Of a stretch of DNA of 64,000 bases, positions 1 to 12,484 are shown in pieces (position 1 is the first letter of the stretch; each line of letters begins with the position of its first letter). This DNA comes from Maylandia zebra (taxonomy: Eukaryota > Chordata > Actinopteri > Cichliformes > Cichlidae). The notes below the pieces were generated by a model, which was not told the DNA's origin, ran no database searches, and saw only the letters and a list, made by a program, of their open reading frames with translations. Made by a program: the position numbers and the translations under genes. The stretch lies in the NCBI RefSeq assembly GCF_041146795.1, contig NC_135168.1, positions 13,309,631 through 13,373,630 on the forward strand, given 5' to 3'.

Positions 1-1816
1 TATTATATTAGTATCATATATATCAGGTGCTGCTGCTTTCAGTCATTGTGCAAATGTGCTGTTTGTAAGCTTGTAAAGCTGCAGTCAGCTGAGACTGAAG
101 AAGTCACCTGATCAGTGAGCAAACGTTTCTGAAAACGTCCAGATGAACAGAATCAACCTTTTGGGATCAGCCAGCAATGCAGCATCATTGTTGTTCAGCT
201 TCAGAGGTTTGCAGGAATGAACTGATGACCAGAAACAGCTGCAAAGTCCAAGAAAATACCAGCTGGAGTTCAGCTGCATTTGAAGAAGTCAAAGAAAAGT
301 AAGGATGGCAAAGGGCGACGTTTTCTTCCAAAGAGCTGCAAACATGGTCGACGCCTCATTAGAAGAATCATCTGGACATTTGTGAGGAACTCTAACCAAG
401 AAAGCAACGTCACACAGATCCAACAGACAGTTTCCATGACTGCAAGTGTTGAGTGGAAAAATGCTACATTGCATTATTGCATCCTCTCACCACAGGAGGC
501 GCTGTTGGCACCACTGATTGCTGATCAGCTGTTCTCTGATGATCTGATCGATACTGTGAATAACGGGACTCACTGAACTCTGTGACACAGTGAAGATTAC
601 AGAGTTTAACTTCAACATCTGACTGACGTCACACAGACAGAAGGATGAACCAGTGAGGCACAGAACACAGTTACTGGAGATACTGGATCAGCTCCATGTG
701 AACCTCTGATGGAGAAGCTGCTGAGCCAGAGAAACATCAGGACATGACAGCAGCTGCACTTATCTAACAACATGTAGCAGAGCTGATCTATGTTAGAGGA
801 TCTATCACAGCAGCTGAAGCCAAAGTCCAACACTGGATACCAGCTGAGCCTGTGCTGAGTGTAGTGTTACAGGAAAAGGGCAGAAACACTGGTAGCTCCC
901 AGTGATGCTGACTGGGGCACAGAGCTGAATGATGCAGCATCAGGACACTGTTTCAGTCTGACTGACAGAGAAACCTGTAGCTGTATCTACATGTGAGGCA
1001 GAGGCCACACAAGCAGCTTTCTATGTTTCACAGTGACTGAGATCTTCAGTGGGGGTGGACATGCTCCTGTACAGACCTCTGAGGAGAACCAAGGTGCAGT
1101 CAAAAGAGTCCAGTCTGTCCTCACAGATGTGAACATGTGCTTTCATCAGGTCTGCTGTCAGCTAGCAGGCTCACATCAGAATCACTGTTCCTGAAAAACA
1201 CAGTCTGTGTGACATCATCAGTCAGCTGATGGTCCCAGATCTGAATGGTTTCTGTCTCTACTGAGGAAGTCAGAGAATATCACTGAGGTGTGGATCAGGT
1301 CTGAGTGAGCTGTGGAGGGACAGCTTTAAACAGTCCACAGGTCTCACGTCCTGCTCAGTCTGGTAGCAGATACCTCGTATTGTTCCAGATGTGCTGACAT
1401 CAGCAGCAGCACAGCTGTGTGATACCATGAATCTCAGTTATTGATCCAACACACAGTAAATACAAAGATCAGGATTTCTGAGAGTAATCATTATGAGTCT
1501 GAACACATGATCACTGAATGTTAGTCTCCACAATAATAAGCTAACACAAGCAAACACAGCTTTCAGCTCTTATTTTGAAACTGGCTTATTTAGAGAGCTG
1601 TGATGTGAGCGTGCCTGGCTCTGAGGCACTTGGGTCAGCCTCTGTTGTTTAGAAGTGTTACAGACTGTGAATGACACAGACCTGTCAGTTTCCATGTTTG
1701 TCTGTAACACAGCTCAGGGCTCCATGCTGAACGCATCCATCCAGTGTTATTGATCCAGGACTGATACCAGCATTGGGATCAATACTACAACACACAATCA
1801 CATGTGTCCACGTGAT
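1..1816. repeat. Segmental duplication, copy 1 (truncated by window edge)
   Basis: This block matches 47145-48960 base for base at a constant offset of 47144, with about six differences seen by eye (for example near 549, 614, 668, 946, a one-base deletion near 1100 and a one-base insertion near 1722). That is roughly 99.7% identity. Homology stops after the shared CACGTGAT at 1809-1816. The left limit is the window edge, so the duplication probably continues leftwards. Copy 2 begins about 360 bases after the stop codon of the NLR gene, so this copy is most simply the downstream flank of another NLR gene lying off the left edge. Short open frames inside (for example 280-576) occur in both copies but look non-coding. 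Confidence 0.95.
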
Positions 1817-3500
1817 GTGTTTGACCAGCTTTATTCATTAATGATCAATCAGCTTATTTACTGCATCTGAGTCCAGCTTCATTTAAATGATCCAACCATG
1901 AAAATGACATCAGTCCTACAGAAGCACTTCATGCTAACAGGAAGTCATTGATTAAGGTGGAATAACACAGAGACACAACCACTCACAGCTAACCTGACCC
2001 CACTAACTGCATGTGTTTGGACTGTGGGAGGAAGCCGGAGTACCGGAGAGGACGCACACAAACACGGGAGAACATGAAGCTCTGAAACAAAGATGGTGGA
2101 TTTGACCTCAGGACCAGGCGGGGTTACGGGGGCCATGACCCCCCAATAATAGATCCAGCTACACTGAAACTGTCAATTTCATTTACTTTTCCTGTTTTAA
2201 AGCTATCAGGCTGCTTTGTGGCTCACTCAATACTAAACTAAGATACTTTCAGTGTGAATCATTTGCAGGAACACAGGCAGGATTTAAGGTGCAGAACTTT
2301 ACAGTCTCTGTCTCAAAGTTGGTCTGAACATGCTAACAGCTCTTTGTTTTTCTCAGTTTTCACTGGTTTGATGTAATGAAAGAAATTTTAAAGAAGCAGA
2401 CGATTGTTGTTATTTTAGTTCTATAGTTTCATAAATCGTGGTGTGGATCTAAGTCAACATTCAGAATAAATAAGATAATACAGCACTTTGATGGTTGCCT
2501 TTGTATTTTCCCAGCAGTGCTCAGGTTGGTTCTCAGCTACAATTACATACAGATGTTAATGTGTTCAGCAGCTGGACTCATCTGAGGAAGGAACATTGGA
2601 AAGGTGCTCAGTGCACAACTGCATCACTAATTTTATGTAAGACCCTGTGTTTTATTGTATTTATATATTTGTAACATTTGACTCAAACACTTTTGGGAAG
2701 GATGAAAATGTTTTCAGGAGGAAGTTTTTCCTTCTGTCCGACTGCAGTACACACAACACTGCGTCTCCCCCCATTATCACACTTCCTCAGGCTGCTGATG
2801 AGCGCCCCCTGGTGTCAGTGTTGATGACGTCATGCACAGTGAAACATAAACAGTTTCTGTTAATAAAAAATCATGTGTCCATTTTCATGTTTGCATCATG
2901 TTTCTGTAAAATCATCAGCTGTTTCTGAACCTTCTTCATTGTTTGAGACAAAACTATATATAAACACTCATTTATTCCAGTTTAGTTTACAATGATTTTA
3001 AAGTAATGTGGAACGATTCATGTTCATGAGCTGTTACAAACACAACTATTGATTTGTCTATATATGGTCGGACTACAAGGCTTGTGTTGAGGCTCTTGGA
3101 ATAATGTGTGAATTACAGCAAGAAATGATGGTTTTCCATTTTACCAAAGTGGAATAAAATCACCACAGCAAAGAAATCATGTTATTGTCTGCAGCTAAAA
3201 TATATGGTGAACATGGTTTTATAATAATGTGCAAACACAACCTCACTCTGCTCTATACGAGGAGCCAACCACAGCTGTCCGGGTCTTCATCCACCACCTC
3301 CACCATCTTTGCTCATCATCATTCACTTAATTGCTGATTGGTTTAAATCAAACTCCATTACAGGTTCAACTCCATTATATAACAGCATGTTGACTTTGGA
3401 TCTGGTGTGCAGTGCCACCTTAAAAGATGAGGAAACTAAGAGATTACAAAAAAAGAAGTGGAGGAGTTAAAGAGCTGCAGCAGATTAACAGTTTCTGACA
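1817..3500. other. Region without a recognised gene
   Basis: AT-rich unique-looking sequence. Around 1981-2110 there is a fragment resembling a dispersed teleost repeat (tract GGACTGTGGGAGGAAGCCGG at 2020-2039). A related fragment in opposite orientation lies at about 31350-31480 in the NLR intron. I see no convincing exon. Confidence 0.5.
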
Positions 3501-3519
3501 GTCATGTGTTAGAAAGAGG

Positions 3520-3995
3520 ACGATTAGATGAGCTGAGGGATCCATCTACTGCTCAGTGAAGCCTCATCAGAAACAGTCTCAGTGGAAGGATGGCTCTATT
3601 GTTAAGGAAGGACACAGGCAGAAAGACTGGCGTCTGTCACACAGGAACTGGACTGAAAATCAGCTGCACATATTCATCAGGATGTGCAAACATATTATAG
3701 GTGTGGAATTCAGGACAGTACCATCAGAAGTTGATCCACTGTGCAAATGTCTGATTGGCAGTGGCTTCATTTTTCACTATGAACAAACTGCTAATGCAGC
3801 ATCACAGGACGTCAGCCATGGATTGGCCTCCCCAGACCTCAACATTACTGAAACATCTTAACAGAGGATGGAAACAAAGGGAACCAACATCCAAGAAAAG
3901 AGCTGCTGCTGAAAACTTCCTCACAGAAAACACAAACAAGCGTGACTAAGAGACTCCAGGCTGTGCTGAATTATAAAGGTGGACTGACCTCCAGG
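3520..3995 (+). pseudogene. Decayed Tc1/mariner-like transposase relic
   Basis: Short frames at 3556-3861 and 3755-3949 keep pieces of a Tc1-like transposase C-terminus. The region includes a WPPQ tract, then SPDLNI-like residues (ASPDLNITETS), then a QREPTSKK tract, which fit the usual DDE-family block around the last catalytic acidic residue. The reading frame changes within the relic and most of the gene is missing. This is an old, non-functional copy, unrelated in detail to the intact element at 34677-36239. The identification rests on recalled family sequence and short motifs, so the exact family is uncertain. Confidence 0.6.
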
Positions 3996-4329
3996 GTCCT
4001 TAGTATCATATAAGCTCAGTTTGTGTCTTATATACTTTCCATTTATATAACAAAATATATAGAAAGGAGGGTGGTTTAAGATGTGTGTAGAGTTTTATTC
4101 ATTATCTTTAGACAAACAAAGAAAGCACCATCCATTCGTCTCCAGTCTGTATGAAAAACAGGGGAAAGGTCAAATTAAACCTTTGAAATTCCTTTCACAA
4201 TAAATCCATAAATAAACAAAATAAAACATAGAAAAGTGTTTAAACCCACTTTTCCATAAAGCTGTCAATAGGAAATGTTCCAGTAAACATGTCTGTGTTT
4301 CTGCTGTTTTCCTTTCATGCGTCCACAGC

Positions 4330-5100
4330 TGACAGGTAACCCTATTGGAGTCGCCATAGTGACGGGTGGCGTCTCAGCTTCAGCGTGTTGATGGGCACAG
4401 CCATGGTTACCACAGCTGGAGTTGGTGTACGGCGAGCTGTGAGAGGACAGAGATGGAGAACGCACATTTAACTCTTTAACAGGAGATACGTTACGACTAA
4501 CAGACGACTGCTGTCTACATGATGTCTTTGCAGCCCTTATGCTACATGTTACACAACTTTTCTTCATGCCAACAAGACTGAGGTGCCACATAGTCGACAC
4601 ATACAGCTGATTATGATGCATGTTTTACTATTGCTATGTTCACATCATCTGCTTGGCTTTATTACTGAAAGCCTGGAGATCCTCTGACGTGTGCATGGCT
4701 GATGTGAAGTATGATTAGTCCTACATGACATCAACAACAGAGGCAATGAAAGCTTTGTTGTTAACAGGTTGTAGGTAAAGTCAAATGTCTACTTCTACAC
4801 TTGTGTTGGGTAAAGTTCTTCTCACTGCAGCAGATTTATATCTGTGCTTTCACAGGGCGTGATGTGGAGCTCAGCGCTGAGGTGCAGGTCTCCTTGGAGA
4901 CGGCATCCTGGCTGAAATATTATCATGCTTCCAAAACATTTCAGCTTTTATTTTGAAAGAAACAAGACTTGAAAACGAATCCCCTTCTTCCTCTTTGTCT
5001 TTGTTCTTCAGAGGAGTGTCACCTGGACAAACTCAGGGCTGTTCTAGAGCCTTTGTTATTATTTGACTCCATAGAAATAAAACTGAATCGAATCAAACAA
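4330..5100 (+). pseudogene. Lipocalin pseudogene, copy A
   Basis: Remnants of lipocalin exons lie in order. A possible exon 2 is at about 4330-4445. An exon 3-like piece with CYTTFLHANKTEVP follows acceptor AG at 4532-4533. Exon 4 is at about 4690-4774, with ADVKYD followed by an in-frame TAG, then donor GTAAAG. Exon 5 starts at 4856 after TTTCACAG and reads DVELSAEVQ. A final exon starts at 5012 after TTCTTCAG and opens with EEC-type residues. A polyadenylation signal AATAAA lies at 5086-5091. The DEYAL-like strand and the LYG-type exon 4/5 junction are typical lipocalin positions. The stop in exon 4 and the frame change in exon 5 indicate a pseudogene. It shares 3' flanking sequence with copy B. 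Confidence 0.6.
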
Positions 5101-5368
5101 AAACTCCCAAACAGCTAAAACACTTTGCTTTATTCTCTTTTTTAACAAATACGTTGAAGTCCATCCATAACAACACAGCTGAGATCTCCTTTGTAATCAA
5201 GTGTTTACATCCTTTGTACAGATCTGCATACAAAACAATCATTTACGTCCCACAGAAGTCTAGTTACACGTAACTATACAAGAACTGGTGAATGACAGAA
5301 ACATGAGACACATGATCACAGGTGATAACAAAAAGAGAAAGAATTCATGTGTTAGTGATGTTTTTCAG

Positions 5369-5558
5369 CCCTGATGGCTCATGTTGGAGAAACAAGCTGA
5401 GGTACGTGGAAAGTTCACACACACAAGTGGGCGTGAGCGCACACACAGAGAGAAACACAACTGAAGCATCTGTTTGCTGTTTCTGCTTTCATCATCTCTG
5501 CTGCTGTGTCAGGCTGGGGTCTCTCAGTGACGTGGTTGAGGTGAAGTATGACGAGTAT

Positions 5559-5596
<38 letters not shown>

Positions 5597-5640
5597 GACA
5601 TCAGAAACAGCAGTATGCGACATTACGTGATGGCAGAGCT
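5369..5640 (+). pseudogene. Lipocalin copy B, 5' part (exon 3 and broken exon 4)
   Basis: After acceptor TTTTTCAG, 5369-5401 reads PDGSCWRNKL and ends at donor GTACGT. It carries the conserved lipocalin Cys-Trp of exon 3. Exon 4 starts at 5513 after GTGTCAG and reads DVVEVKYDEY, the characteristic lipocalin strand. It is then interrupted by 31 T's at 5562-5592. Further sequence matching copy A (AAATGACATCAGAAACAG) follows, and then the poly(T) end of the L1. The rest of the gene reappears at 13420-13790, beyond the L1. Exons 1-2 are not seen. Non-functional as it stands. Confidence 0.6.
5562..5592. repeat. Poly(T) 31-mer inside lipocalin exon 4
   Basis: An uninterrupted run of 31 T's splits a coding-like exon. 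Sequence on both sides matches lipocalin copy A (GTGAAGTATGA on the left, ATGACATCA on the right), so the run is an insertion into the exon rather than the L1 tail, which is the separate T-run at 5659-5688. Confidence 0.75.
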
Positions 5641-5656
5641 TCAGTTCATCCTTTGT

Positions 5657-5689
<33 letters not shown>

Positions 5690-5692
<3 letters not shown>

Positions 5693-8212
5693 AATAGGAC
5701 AGGGGGAATGAATGAGAGAGAGAGGGGGAGAGAAAGAAAGAAAACCCAAGGGGAGAAGAGACGGTGAGAAGGGGGGGGAAGAGAGACAAAAAAAAAAAAA
5801 AACTCCTGGGTCACCTGTATGGAGAAAAAACAAACAAACAAACAAACAAACAAACAGAGGAGACAGCAAACAACAAAGAGCAACATAATAATAGAGAAAA
5901 CAAAGCACCATCACAATAAACTAGCTAGTCATAGATATCAGTATTTACTAAGTAATAAACGATATTGTGCAGCACGCAAGATAGACAGCGCACAGTGTGC
6001 TTTGAGGCAGCAGCCAAGAAAGCTTTAGTCCGCGTCTGTGAATACCCATGTGTGCATACCTGTGTGGATCAGCATGCTTGCATTCCAAAGGTTTCTCCAT
6101 GTAATGATCTGCTAGGGAGTGTGGGGGGGCCACAGCCCCATCCTCCAGGGTGTGAAGCGGGTATGGAGGAGATCAAAACTCCAGACATCCAGAGGCCCCC
6201 AGAACACAAGAGACCATGGAAGACCAACAGAGGGGCAGCCGCGCCACTGTTCCAGTAAGAGCTGAGGAGAGTCCCAGATGAGGGCTCACTCAGCAGCCGC
6301 GGAGCAGAAGCCAGGGGGGGTTGCAGTGACGCGCCCGTGAGCTCCGCCGGCCCCCAGCTGCGCCTGAGTGACCGAGCCCTAGGCCGAGAGGCCGGGGGCA
6401 CCCCACCTCCAAAGGGGCCCGAGCGAGCCCCAGGCCCCAGGCCCCGACAAGCGGCCGCCAAGGAGTGAGCCGGTGTGTACCCGGACGCCCACCCCCAGAC
6501 ACAAAGAACCACCAACACACCGACACCTGAGGGAGTCCGCCACCGGCAGGGGAAGTGGTGGTGGGTGGAGATAGGCCTCCAAACCTTGGTGGGCCTGAGG
6601 TGTCCCCAGAGAGGTGGCGTCTGATACCCAACCTGACATATAGACACAGACATACAGGCACACACAGACACAAACATCCATTCCCACCCTCATGCTCTCA
6701 TATGCACTCACTCCACACTCAACCAACGTGGAGACAGACATAAAGAGACGCTGTACACACAATCACACTCCCCAAGCGTACTCTACAAACCGGGTCTAGG
6801 TACCCTTGCCCCTGGAGGGGGGAATTGCACCCAGACCCAGGTGGTGTTACCCTTTTCCCTGCGGTGGGGAGAGGCAGACCACCCCGACTCCGCAGCAGCA
6901 GGGAGGCCCCACACCCCAGACCGCAGTCGGACGGCCAACTCCTCCTACTAGCCCCCCCGCTCCAGCAGGCCGCAGAGAATGGGGGTGGGAGAAGACTCCA
7001 AACCTCCCTCCACCCGCTCATTGTAGTGTTGATGCATATGTGTTCTAAGGTGCAATTAAAACCCAGGAGGGCATGGAGCTACCTGCCAAGGAGCAGCAGG
7101 TAAGCGCATGGTCCCTCCTGCTAGCCCTCAATGACTAAGTGTATTTAAAATTGAGAGGTGGGCAACGACGTCAGGGGTGAGGTATACACCCTGATGGTGA
7201 TTTGGACTCCGTGATTGTGCCCACCCCCAAGATCCTATATGTATGTGTAATGAGAGTGTGAATAATGTGAATGTCTAAGTTGTGGGATAAATTTGAGGCA
7301 GAGGCAGCCAGAAGGGGACAGGGGGGGGGGTAGCCTCCTCTGCACCCTGGTGACATACCCCCACTCCAAGGCCCTGCATGTGTGGGTGGTTGTGGAGGAG
7401 CGGGAAGAGGGAGGCAGCTGGAGATGGGGAGGGAAGGAAGGGAGGGGCAGGTAACCCCTCCCTGGGGCCAGCTCCCCCGCTGACCCCAGTAGGCACTCCC
7501 ACCCTCCGCGACCCGCCAGGGAAGGGGGGCCCAGGCCCATCAGACCGGGGCCCAGTGCAGTAGCGCCCCCCGGCTCCACAGAGCCCTGGACAGTCCACCC
7601 AACCCCACCACAGAGAAAACTGCACCCACCCCACCAACCACACATCTTCCAGACTACATAAGACGGTAAACGCCCAGGCTGAGATCTTCCTCCACCTCTC
7701 CTGTATCTCCCCCTCCTGCAGAGAGTTCCTGAGAGAAGAAAGCTCCTGCCAGATGTGACCATCCCCCCCACCAGTTGAAGAGCCCCCCAGGCGGCTCGAT
7801 GCACCGGTGGCACCCTGCTCCAGGGCCGGGCCCCCATGCACCCACCCGCCCACAACCCCGGCAACACACCAACCAGGACCCGAGCCCCCGAGGCCCGGCC
7901 CGGGCCCCCGCCCAGAGACGGAGCACCCCCAGAACCTCACGCCCATCCCGGACCCACCCAGGGGCAGCCAGGTTGCCAGGTCAGTAACCCACGTCCGTCA
8001 GCACAGACCCTCCCCTAGCCCCGCTGCACGCAGCCGCGAGGAAACAGTCACCTGAGAGCCAACAGAGCCCTCAACCGGACGTGACCGCTACCCCGGGTTG
8101 AGCCCCCCAAGGAAGATGCCTCCGGGGAACCCCCCGACGCCCTAAGCCTGTCCCTACCCCCTCACCAATCACAACAGTGAAGGCGGGACCAAACTATGAC
8201 CCCCCACCCCCA
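5690..8212 (-). other. GC-rich 3' UTR of the L1
   Basis: No coding capacity that I trust. Long frames on both strands here (for example 7235-7946 minus) are Gly/Pro-rich artefacts of base composition. 5697-5800 is a purine-rich stretch on the plus strand, and 5827-5856 is an (AAAC)n tract. Between about 6300 and 8200 the plus strand has many runs of three or more C's, hence G-runs on the L1 sense strand. Confidence 0.6.
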
Positions 8213-11200
8213 CTAGGTGATGGAGCTGATAAAAGGGGCCCAGAGCAATTGATCTGATGTGGTGGCAGAGGCTGTGTCAAGACTAATGTAATCTAATAGA
8301 TAATTTCTATATTGGTTAGAATTAAGATTATTTTTATTTTTCCAGTTCATGAGGACTGTTTTCTTGGCTATGCATAGGGCAGTGAAGATCATATGGGCTA
8401 TATTCTTTTCTGAAGTGACATTATCTAAGCTGCCCAACAAACACACTAAGGGGGAAGTTGGAATGTTACATTTCAGACATTTTGATAAGTCTTCACATAT
8501 CTCGCGCCAAAACTTTTGCACTGGTGGACAGAACCAAAGAGCGTGGATGTAATTGTCTGGTGTATTGCCTTGACAGTGTGAGCAGTTGTTGGAAGATGTA
8601 AAGCCCATCTTAAACATCCGATGACCTGTATAGTGCACTCTATGAAGTATTTTGTATTGTATTAATTGCAGACTGGGATTTTTAATTAATTTAAAAGTTT
8701 TTAAGCAAATCTGAGACCAGAAGTTTTGGTCTAGGTTGACTGATAAATCTGCTTCCCACTTTGCAGTAGGAAGGGATATTGATTCATCTAATTTAGAAAG
8801 TGTTCTGTATATTTTAGATAATAATTTGGGGGATTTAAGAGTAAGAAAATGTGCCGCACTTAGTGGTGTTTGTAATTCAACTTGACTGAGGTTAAATTTC
8901 TTTTTTACTATGGATTTAATTTGTTGATATTCTAAAAACCTTGTCTTGTTGATCCCATATTGTTCAACTAGTCTGTCAAATGGAATAAATTCTGTTCCCT
9001 CTAATATATGTTCTAAGTATTTAATTCCTTTACAACTCCATTCTGGGAAATTAATCATATTATTGTTTTGTAATATGTCAGGGTTATTCCAGATAGGTGT
9101 ACGTTTGCATGGGATTAATGAAGACTCCGTTATTTTTAGAAACTCCCACCATGCTGTTAGAGAAAAGCTGATGTTGATACTTTTAAAGCATTCATGTCTT
9201 TTGATGTTTGAGCTAATAAATGGTAGGTCTGAAATCTCTAGATCCTTGCATAGTGCCTGTTCAACATCTAGCCAGGGCTCAACTAAGAAGGTATGTTTTA
9301 ACCATTCTGAGATGAACTGAAGCCTGTTGGCTAAGAAGTATTGGTGAAAATTAGGCAGATCTAATCCTCCTCTATCCTTGGTTCTTTGTAGCGTTTTTAA
9401 GCTAATACGCGGGGGTTTATCTTTCCAAAGGAATTTGGAAATATATGAATCCAGAGATCTGAACCAATCTTGTGATGGTTTGTTAGGGATCATCAAAAAT
9501 AAGTAATTTATTTTTGGCAAGATCATCATTTTTATAGTGGCGACCCTTCCCATGAGTGATATGGGTAAAGATTTCCATCTAGTCAGATCGCCTTCTACTT
9601 TCTTTAGAAGTGGGATGTGGTTTAGTTTAGTTAAGTCTGAAAGCTTAGGAGAGACATTAATACCTAAATATTTAATATTTCCGGATTGCAGTGGGGCAGA
9701 GGAAGAATTATGGAAGGAGCAGTTAATGGGGAGAACTGTAGATTTTGGCCAGTTAATTGAATAATCTGAAACTCTTGAAAACCAGTTTATTAAAGTAATT
9801 ACCTCAGAGAGGTTGGTTTGTGTGTTTTGCAGAAAAAGCAACACATCATCCGCATAGAGACTGATTTTATGTTCTATGTTCTTACATTTTATGCCCTTAA
9901 TTGTTGTAGCCTGTCTAAATGCTGCTGCTAGAGGTTCGATAAAAATTGCAAAAAGTGAGGGGGAGAGTGGGCATCCCTGTCTGGTGCCCCTCAGGAGATA
10001 GAAGCTGGAGGATGTCTGGTCATTTGTTCTGATACGAGCCGTTGGGGAATTGTATAATATTCTTATCCAGTTTATGAAAGAGTTTCCAAAACCAAATTTG
10101 TGTAAAGTTGCGAATAAAAATTTCCAATTAACTCTGTCAAATGCTTTTTCTGCATCTAGAGATAATATTATGGCTTCGATGTTTTTATCGTATGAGTAGT
10201 CTATTAAATTAAGTAATCTACGAGTGTTTGTTGAGGAGTGCCGACCTTTTATGAAACCAGTTTGGTCAGGATGAATTAAGAGGGGGGTCATTTTCTCTAA
10301 TCTCTTTGAGAGAGCTTTGCAGATTATTTTAAGGTCTACATTTAAAAGAGAAATTGGACGATAGCTTGAGGGAAATAAAGGGTCTTTGCCTGGTTTTAGC
10401 AGGAGACTAATGTTGGCAGAATTCATATTTGGTGGTAGTCTGCCATTTTCCTCGATTTCCTGCAACATGCCGTGGAATACTGGTGCCAAAATTGTCCAGA
10501 ATTCTTTGTAGAATTCTGCAGGGAAGCCGTCTGGACCTGGAGCCTTATTATTGGGCATACTTATCAGGGCTTCCTGGAGTTCACTTGGCGTCAGTGGCGA
10601 ATCCAATTCCATTGCTTGACTGTCTAGTAATTTTGGAAGAGTTACGTTGTCAAGAAACAGATCAATTTCATTTTTAGATGGGTTTATTTGTGGTGAGTAT
10701 AAAGTTTCATAGAAATCCCTAAAAATGTTGTTTATTCTTCCAGGATCATATATTGTGTTCCCCGATAAATCTTTAGCAGCACATATAGTTGTTTTTTCTT
10801 TATTTATTTTTAGCTGGTTAGTTAGAAATCGACCTGATTTGTTACTGTGTTCAAAATTCTGCAAGCGAAGTCTTTGTATAAGGAATTGTGTTTTTTTATT
10901 AATAATTTCATTTAATTCTAGTTTTGTTTTGCATATTTTGTTCAATGTTTCCTGATCTTGGTCGCACGCGTAGGCTTCTTCTAGTGATTTGATGTTTTTT
11001 TCTAATTCCTGAATATTTTTGTTTTCTTCTTTCTTTTTGTGTGATGAGAAAGAAATTATTTTACCTCTCATCACAGCTTTCCCTGCTTCCCATAGAACAG
11101 AAGCAGATATTCCGGGAGTGTCATTAAAGTCTAAATATGAAGTCCATTCCTTTTTAAAGTATTTAATAAAGTCTTCATCTTTAAGTAGTGATATATTAAA

Positions 11201-11944
11201 TCTCCAGTTTTTACTTGGCGTAGTATTATTCTTGTGCATTAGTGTTAAAGATACAGGAGCATGATCGCTGACAGCTATAGGATGAATCTCAGTGTCTGAA
11301 ATGTCACACAGCAGTGAGCTGCTGACCAAAAAATAATCCAGACGAGAGTAAGAGTGATGAACATGCGAGAAAAAAGTATATTCCTTACTGGTGGGGTGAA
11401 GAGAGCGCCATGCATCGCAAAGACCAAAGTCGTTCATATACTGTTTGATTATATTTGTGGACTGCCAATTGCGCTGAGTTCCTGTTGTGTTGAGCCTATC
11501 CATTTCTTCATTTAGTCCAAGGTTGAGGTCACCGCCAAGAATGAGTGTGCAATCAAGGTGTTCAGAGAGTGCACTAAAAAAACCGTGGAAGAATGAGGGT
11601 TCATCAACATTTGGACCATATATACTAACAATACATAGTTTTTTGTTCAATATTGATAGTTTAATAATTAGAAATCTACCCTCTGGATCTATAACTGTAT
11701 CGAGTACTGTAAAATTAACATTTTTATGTATTAAAATTGCTACTCCCCGTTGTCTAGAATTATAACCGGCTGCAAACGCGTTAGGAAACTCAGGTGTTTT
11801 AAGTTCGTTTAAACCTGTGACAGGTTTGTGAGTTTCTTGTAATAAAACAACATCTGCCTGTAGTTTTTTAAGCTGGTTAAATATTTTTAACCTCTTTCCT
11901 CTGGTGCCAGCTCCATTTACATTCCATGTGACAAACCTCAGCAT
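8213..11944 (-). CDS. L1 ORF2: endonuclease-reverse transcriptase
   Basis: A 1243-residue open frame from an ATG at 11942-11944. The N-terminus [15 protein letters not shown] and the LLQETHKP motif are those of an APE-type endonuclease, with SDHAPVSLT as the later His/Asp motif at about residue 225. The reverse transcriptase has [31 protein letters not shown] and the catalytic [10 protein letters not shown] cysteine-rich segment [19 protein letters not shown] sits near the C-terminus, as in L1 ORF2p. Family role: nicks target DNA and copies the L1 RNA by target-primed reverse transcription. I see no internal stop or frameshift. It lies 540 bases downstream of ORF1. Confidence 0.93.
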   Translation of the reverse strand: MLRFVTWNVNGAGTRGKRLKIFNQLKKLQADVVLLQETHKPVTGLNELKTPEFPNAFAAGYNSRQRGVAILIHKNVNFTVLDTVIDPEGRFLIIKLSILNKKLCIVSIYGPNVDEPSFFHGFFSALSEHLDCTLILGGDLNLGLNEEMDRLNTTGTQRNWQSTNIIKQYMNDFGLCDAWRSLHPTSKEYTFFSHVHHSYSRLDYFLVSSSLLCDISDTEIHPIAVSDHAPVSLTLMHKNNTTPSKNWRFNISLLKDEDFIKYFKKEWTSYLDFNDTPGISASVLWEAGKAVMRGKIISFSSHKKKEENKNIQELEKNIKSLEEAYACDQDQETLNKICKTKLELNEIINKKTQFLIQRLRLQNFEHSNKSGRFLTNQLKINKEKTTICAAKDLSGNTIYDPGRINNIFRDFYETLYSPQINPSKNEIDLFLDNVTLPKLLDSQAMELDSPLTPSELQEALISMPNNKAPGPDGFPAEFYKEFWTILAPVFHGMLQEIEENGRLPPNMNSANISLLLKPGKDPLFPSSYRPISLLNVDLKIICKALSKRLEKMTPLLIHPDQTGFIKGRHSSTNTRRLLNLIDYSYDKNIEAIILSLDAEKAFDRVNWKFLFATLHKFGFGNSFINWIRILYNSPTARIRTNDQTSSSFYLLRGTRQGCPLSPSLFAIFIEPLAAAFRQATTIKGIKCKNIEHKISLYADDVLLFLQNTQTNLSEVITLINWFSRVSDYSINWPKSTVLPINCSFHNSSSAPLQSGNIKYLGINVSPKLSDLTKLNHIPLLKKVEGDLTRWKSLPISLMGRVATIKMMILPKINYLFLMIPNKPSQDWFRSLDSYISKFLWKDKPPRISLKTLQRTKDRGGLDLPNFHQYFLANRLQFISEWLKHTFLVEPWLDVEQALCKDLEISDLPFISSNIKRHECFKSINISFSLTAWWEFLKITESSLIPCKRTPIWNNPDILQNNNMINFPEWSCKGIKYLEHILEGTEFIPFDRLVEQYGINKTRFLEYQQIKSIVKKKFNLSQVELQTPLSAAHFLTLKSPKLLSKIYRTLSKLDESISLPTAKWEADLSVNLDQNFWSQICLKTFKLIKNPSLQLIQYKILHRVHYTGHRMFKMGFTSSNNCSHCQGNTPDNYIHALWFCPPVQKFWREICEDLSKCLKCNIPTSPLVCLLGSLDNVTSEKNIAHMIFTALCIAKKTVLMNWKNKNNLNSNQYRNYLLDYISLDTASATTSDQLLWAPFISSIT

Positions 11945-12484
11945 GCCCTTAATTGTGCGTGTATGTTTAATGATGTATGCTGGGTGTTTCGTTTAGACAG
12001 GTGGAGAGAATATGGAAACATCCCTTGTTTGTAAATAGAAAGAGAAAAAGAAGTGTGGTGAGAGACTCCATAAGTCTGACTATGTGTGTGAATATTCACT
12101 AATATGAACAAGCGTGGCTTGCTTATGTGTCCTGCAAGTCTGTGCGTGCTGTGAGGCTGTTGTGAATGTGCTGCCGTTGAGCTGATGTGTTTGCGTGATC
12201 GTGTTGTGAAAATATGGAGAAATAGAGGGTGTTGTTTGTAGGTGAGTGGGGAAGTAGGTGATCACAGCAGTGAAAGACAAGAGAAAGAAAGAAACCACAT
12301 GAACTGTGAGCGACAACAAAAAAAAGGAAACGAAACGGAAACATTCCAATTAAAGCAATGACGGAGGGTGACGGTATTATATCTGCTATGACATCCTACT
12401 GATATTACTAGGTTAAACACATTTTAAAGGAGAAAGTGTGAATGAATAAGAAAAGAGTGTAGCGGGTTCTTATCTGGAGTGCAG
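11945..12484 (-). other. Inter-ORF spacer of the L1
   Basis: 540 bases between ORF1 and ORF2. On the minus strand two overlapping short frames (12080-12349 and 12123-12344) are present but are Phe/Ser/His-rich and resemble nothing I know. I treat it as noncoding spacer. Confidence 0.5.

Noticed and set aside
280..576. 98-residue frame present in both duplicated copies
   Set aside because: It starts at a TTG, not an ATG. Its presence in both copies follows from the recent duplication and is not evidence of coding selection.
4265..4621. 118-residue minus-strand frame
   Set aside because: No recognised family; plus-strand lipocalin exon remnants in the same place explain the sequence better.
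6069..7946. Minus-strand frames of 200-220 residues
   Set aside because: They overlap in two frames, are Gly/Pro/Trp-rich from base composition, lie in the L1 3' UTR, and have no recognisable domain.
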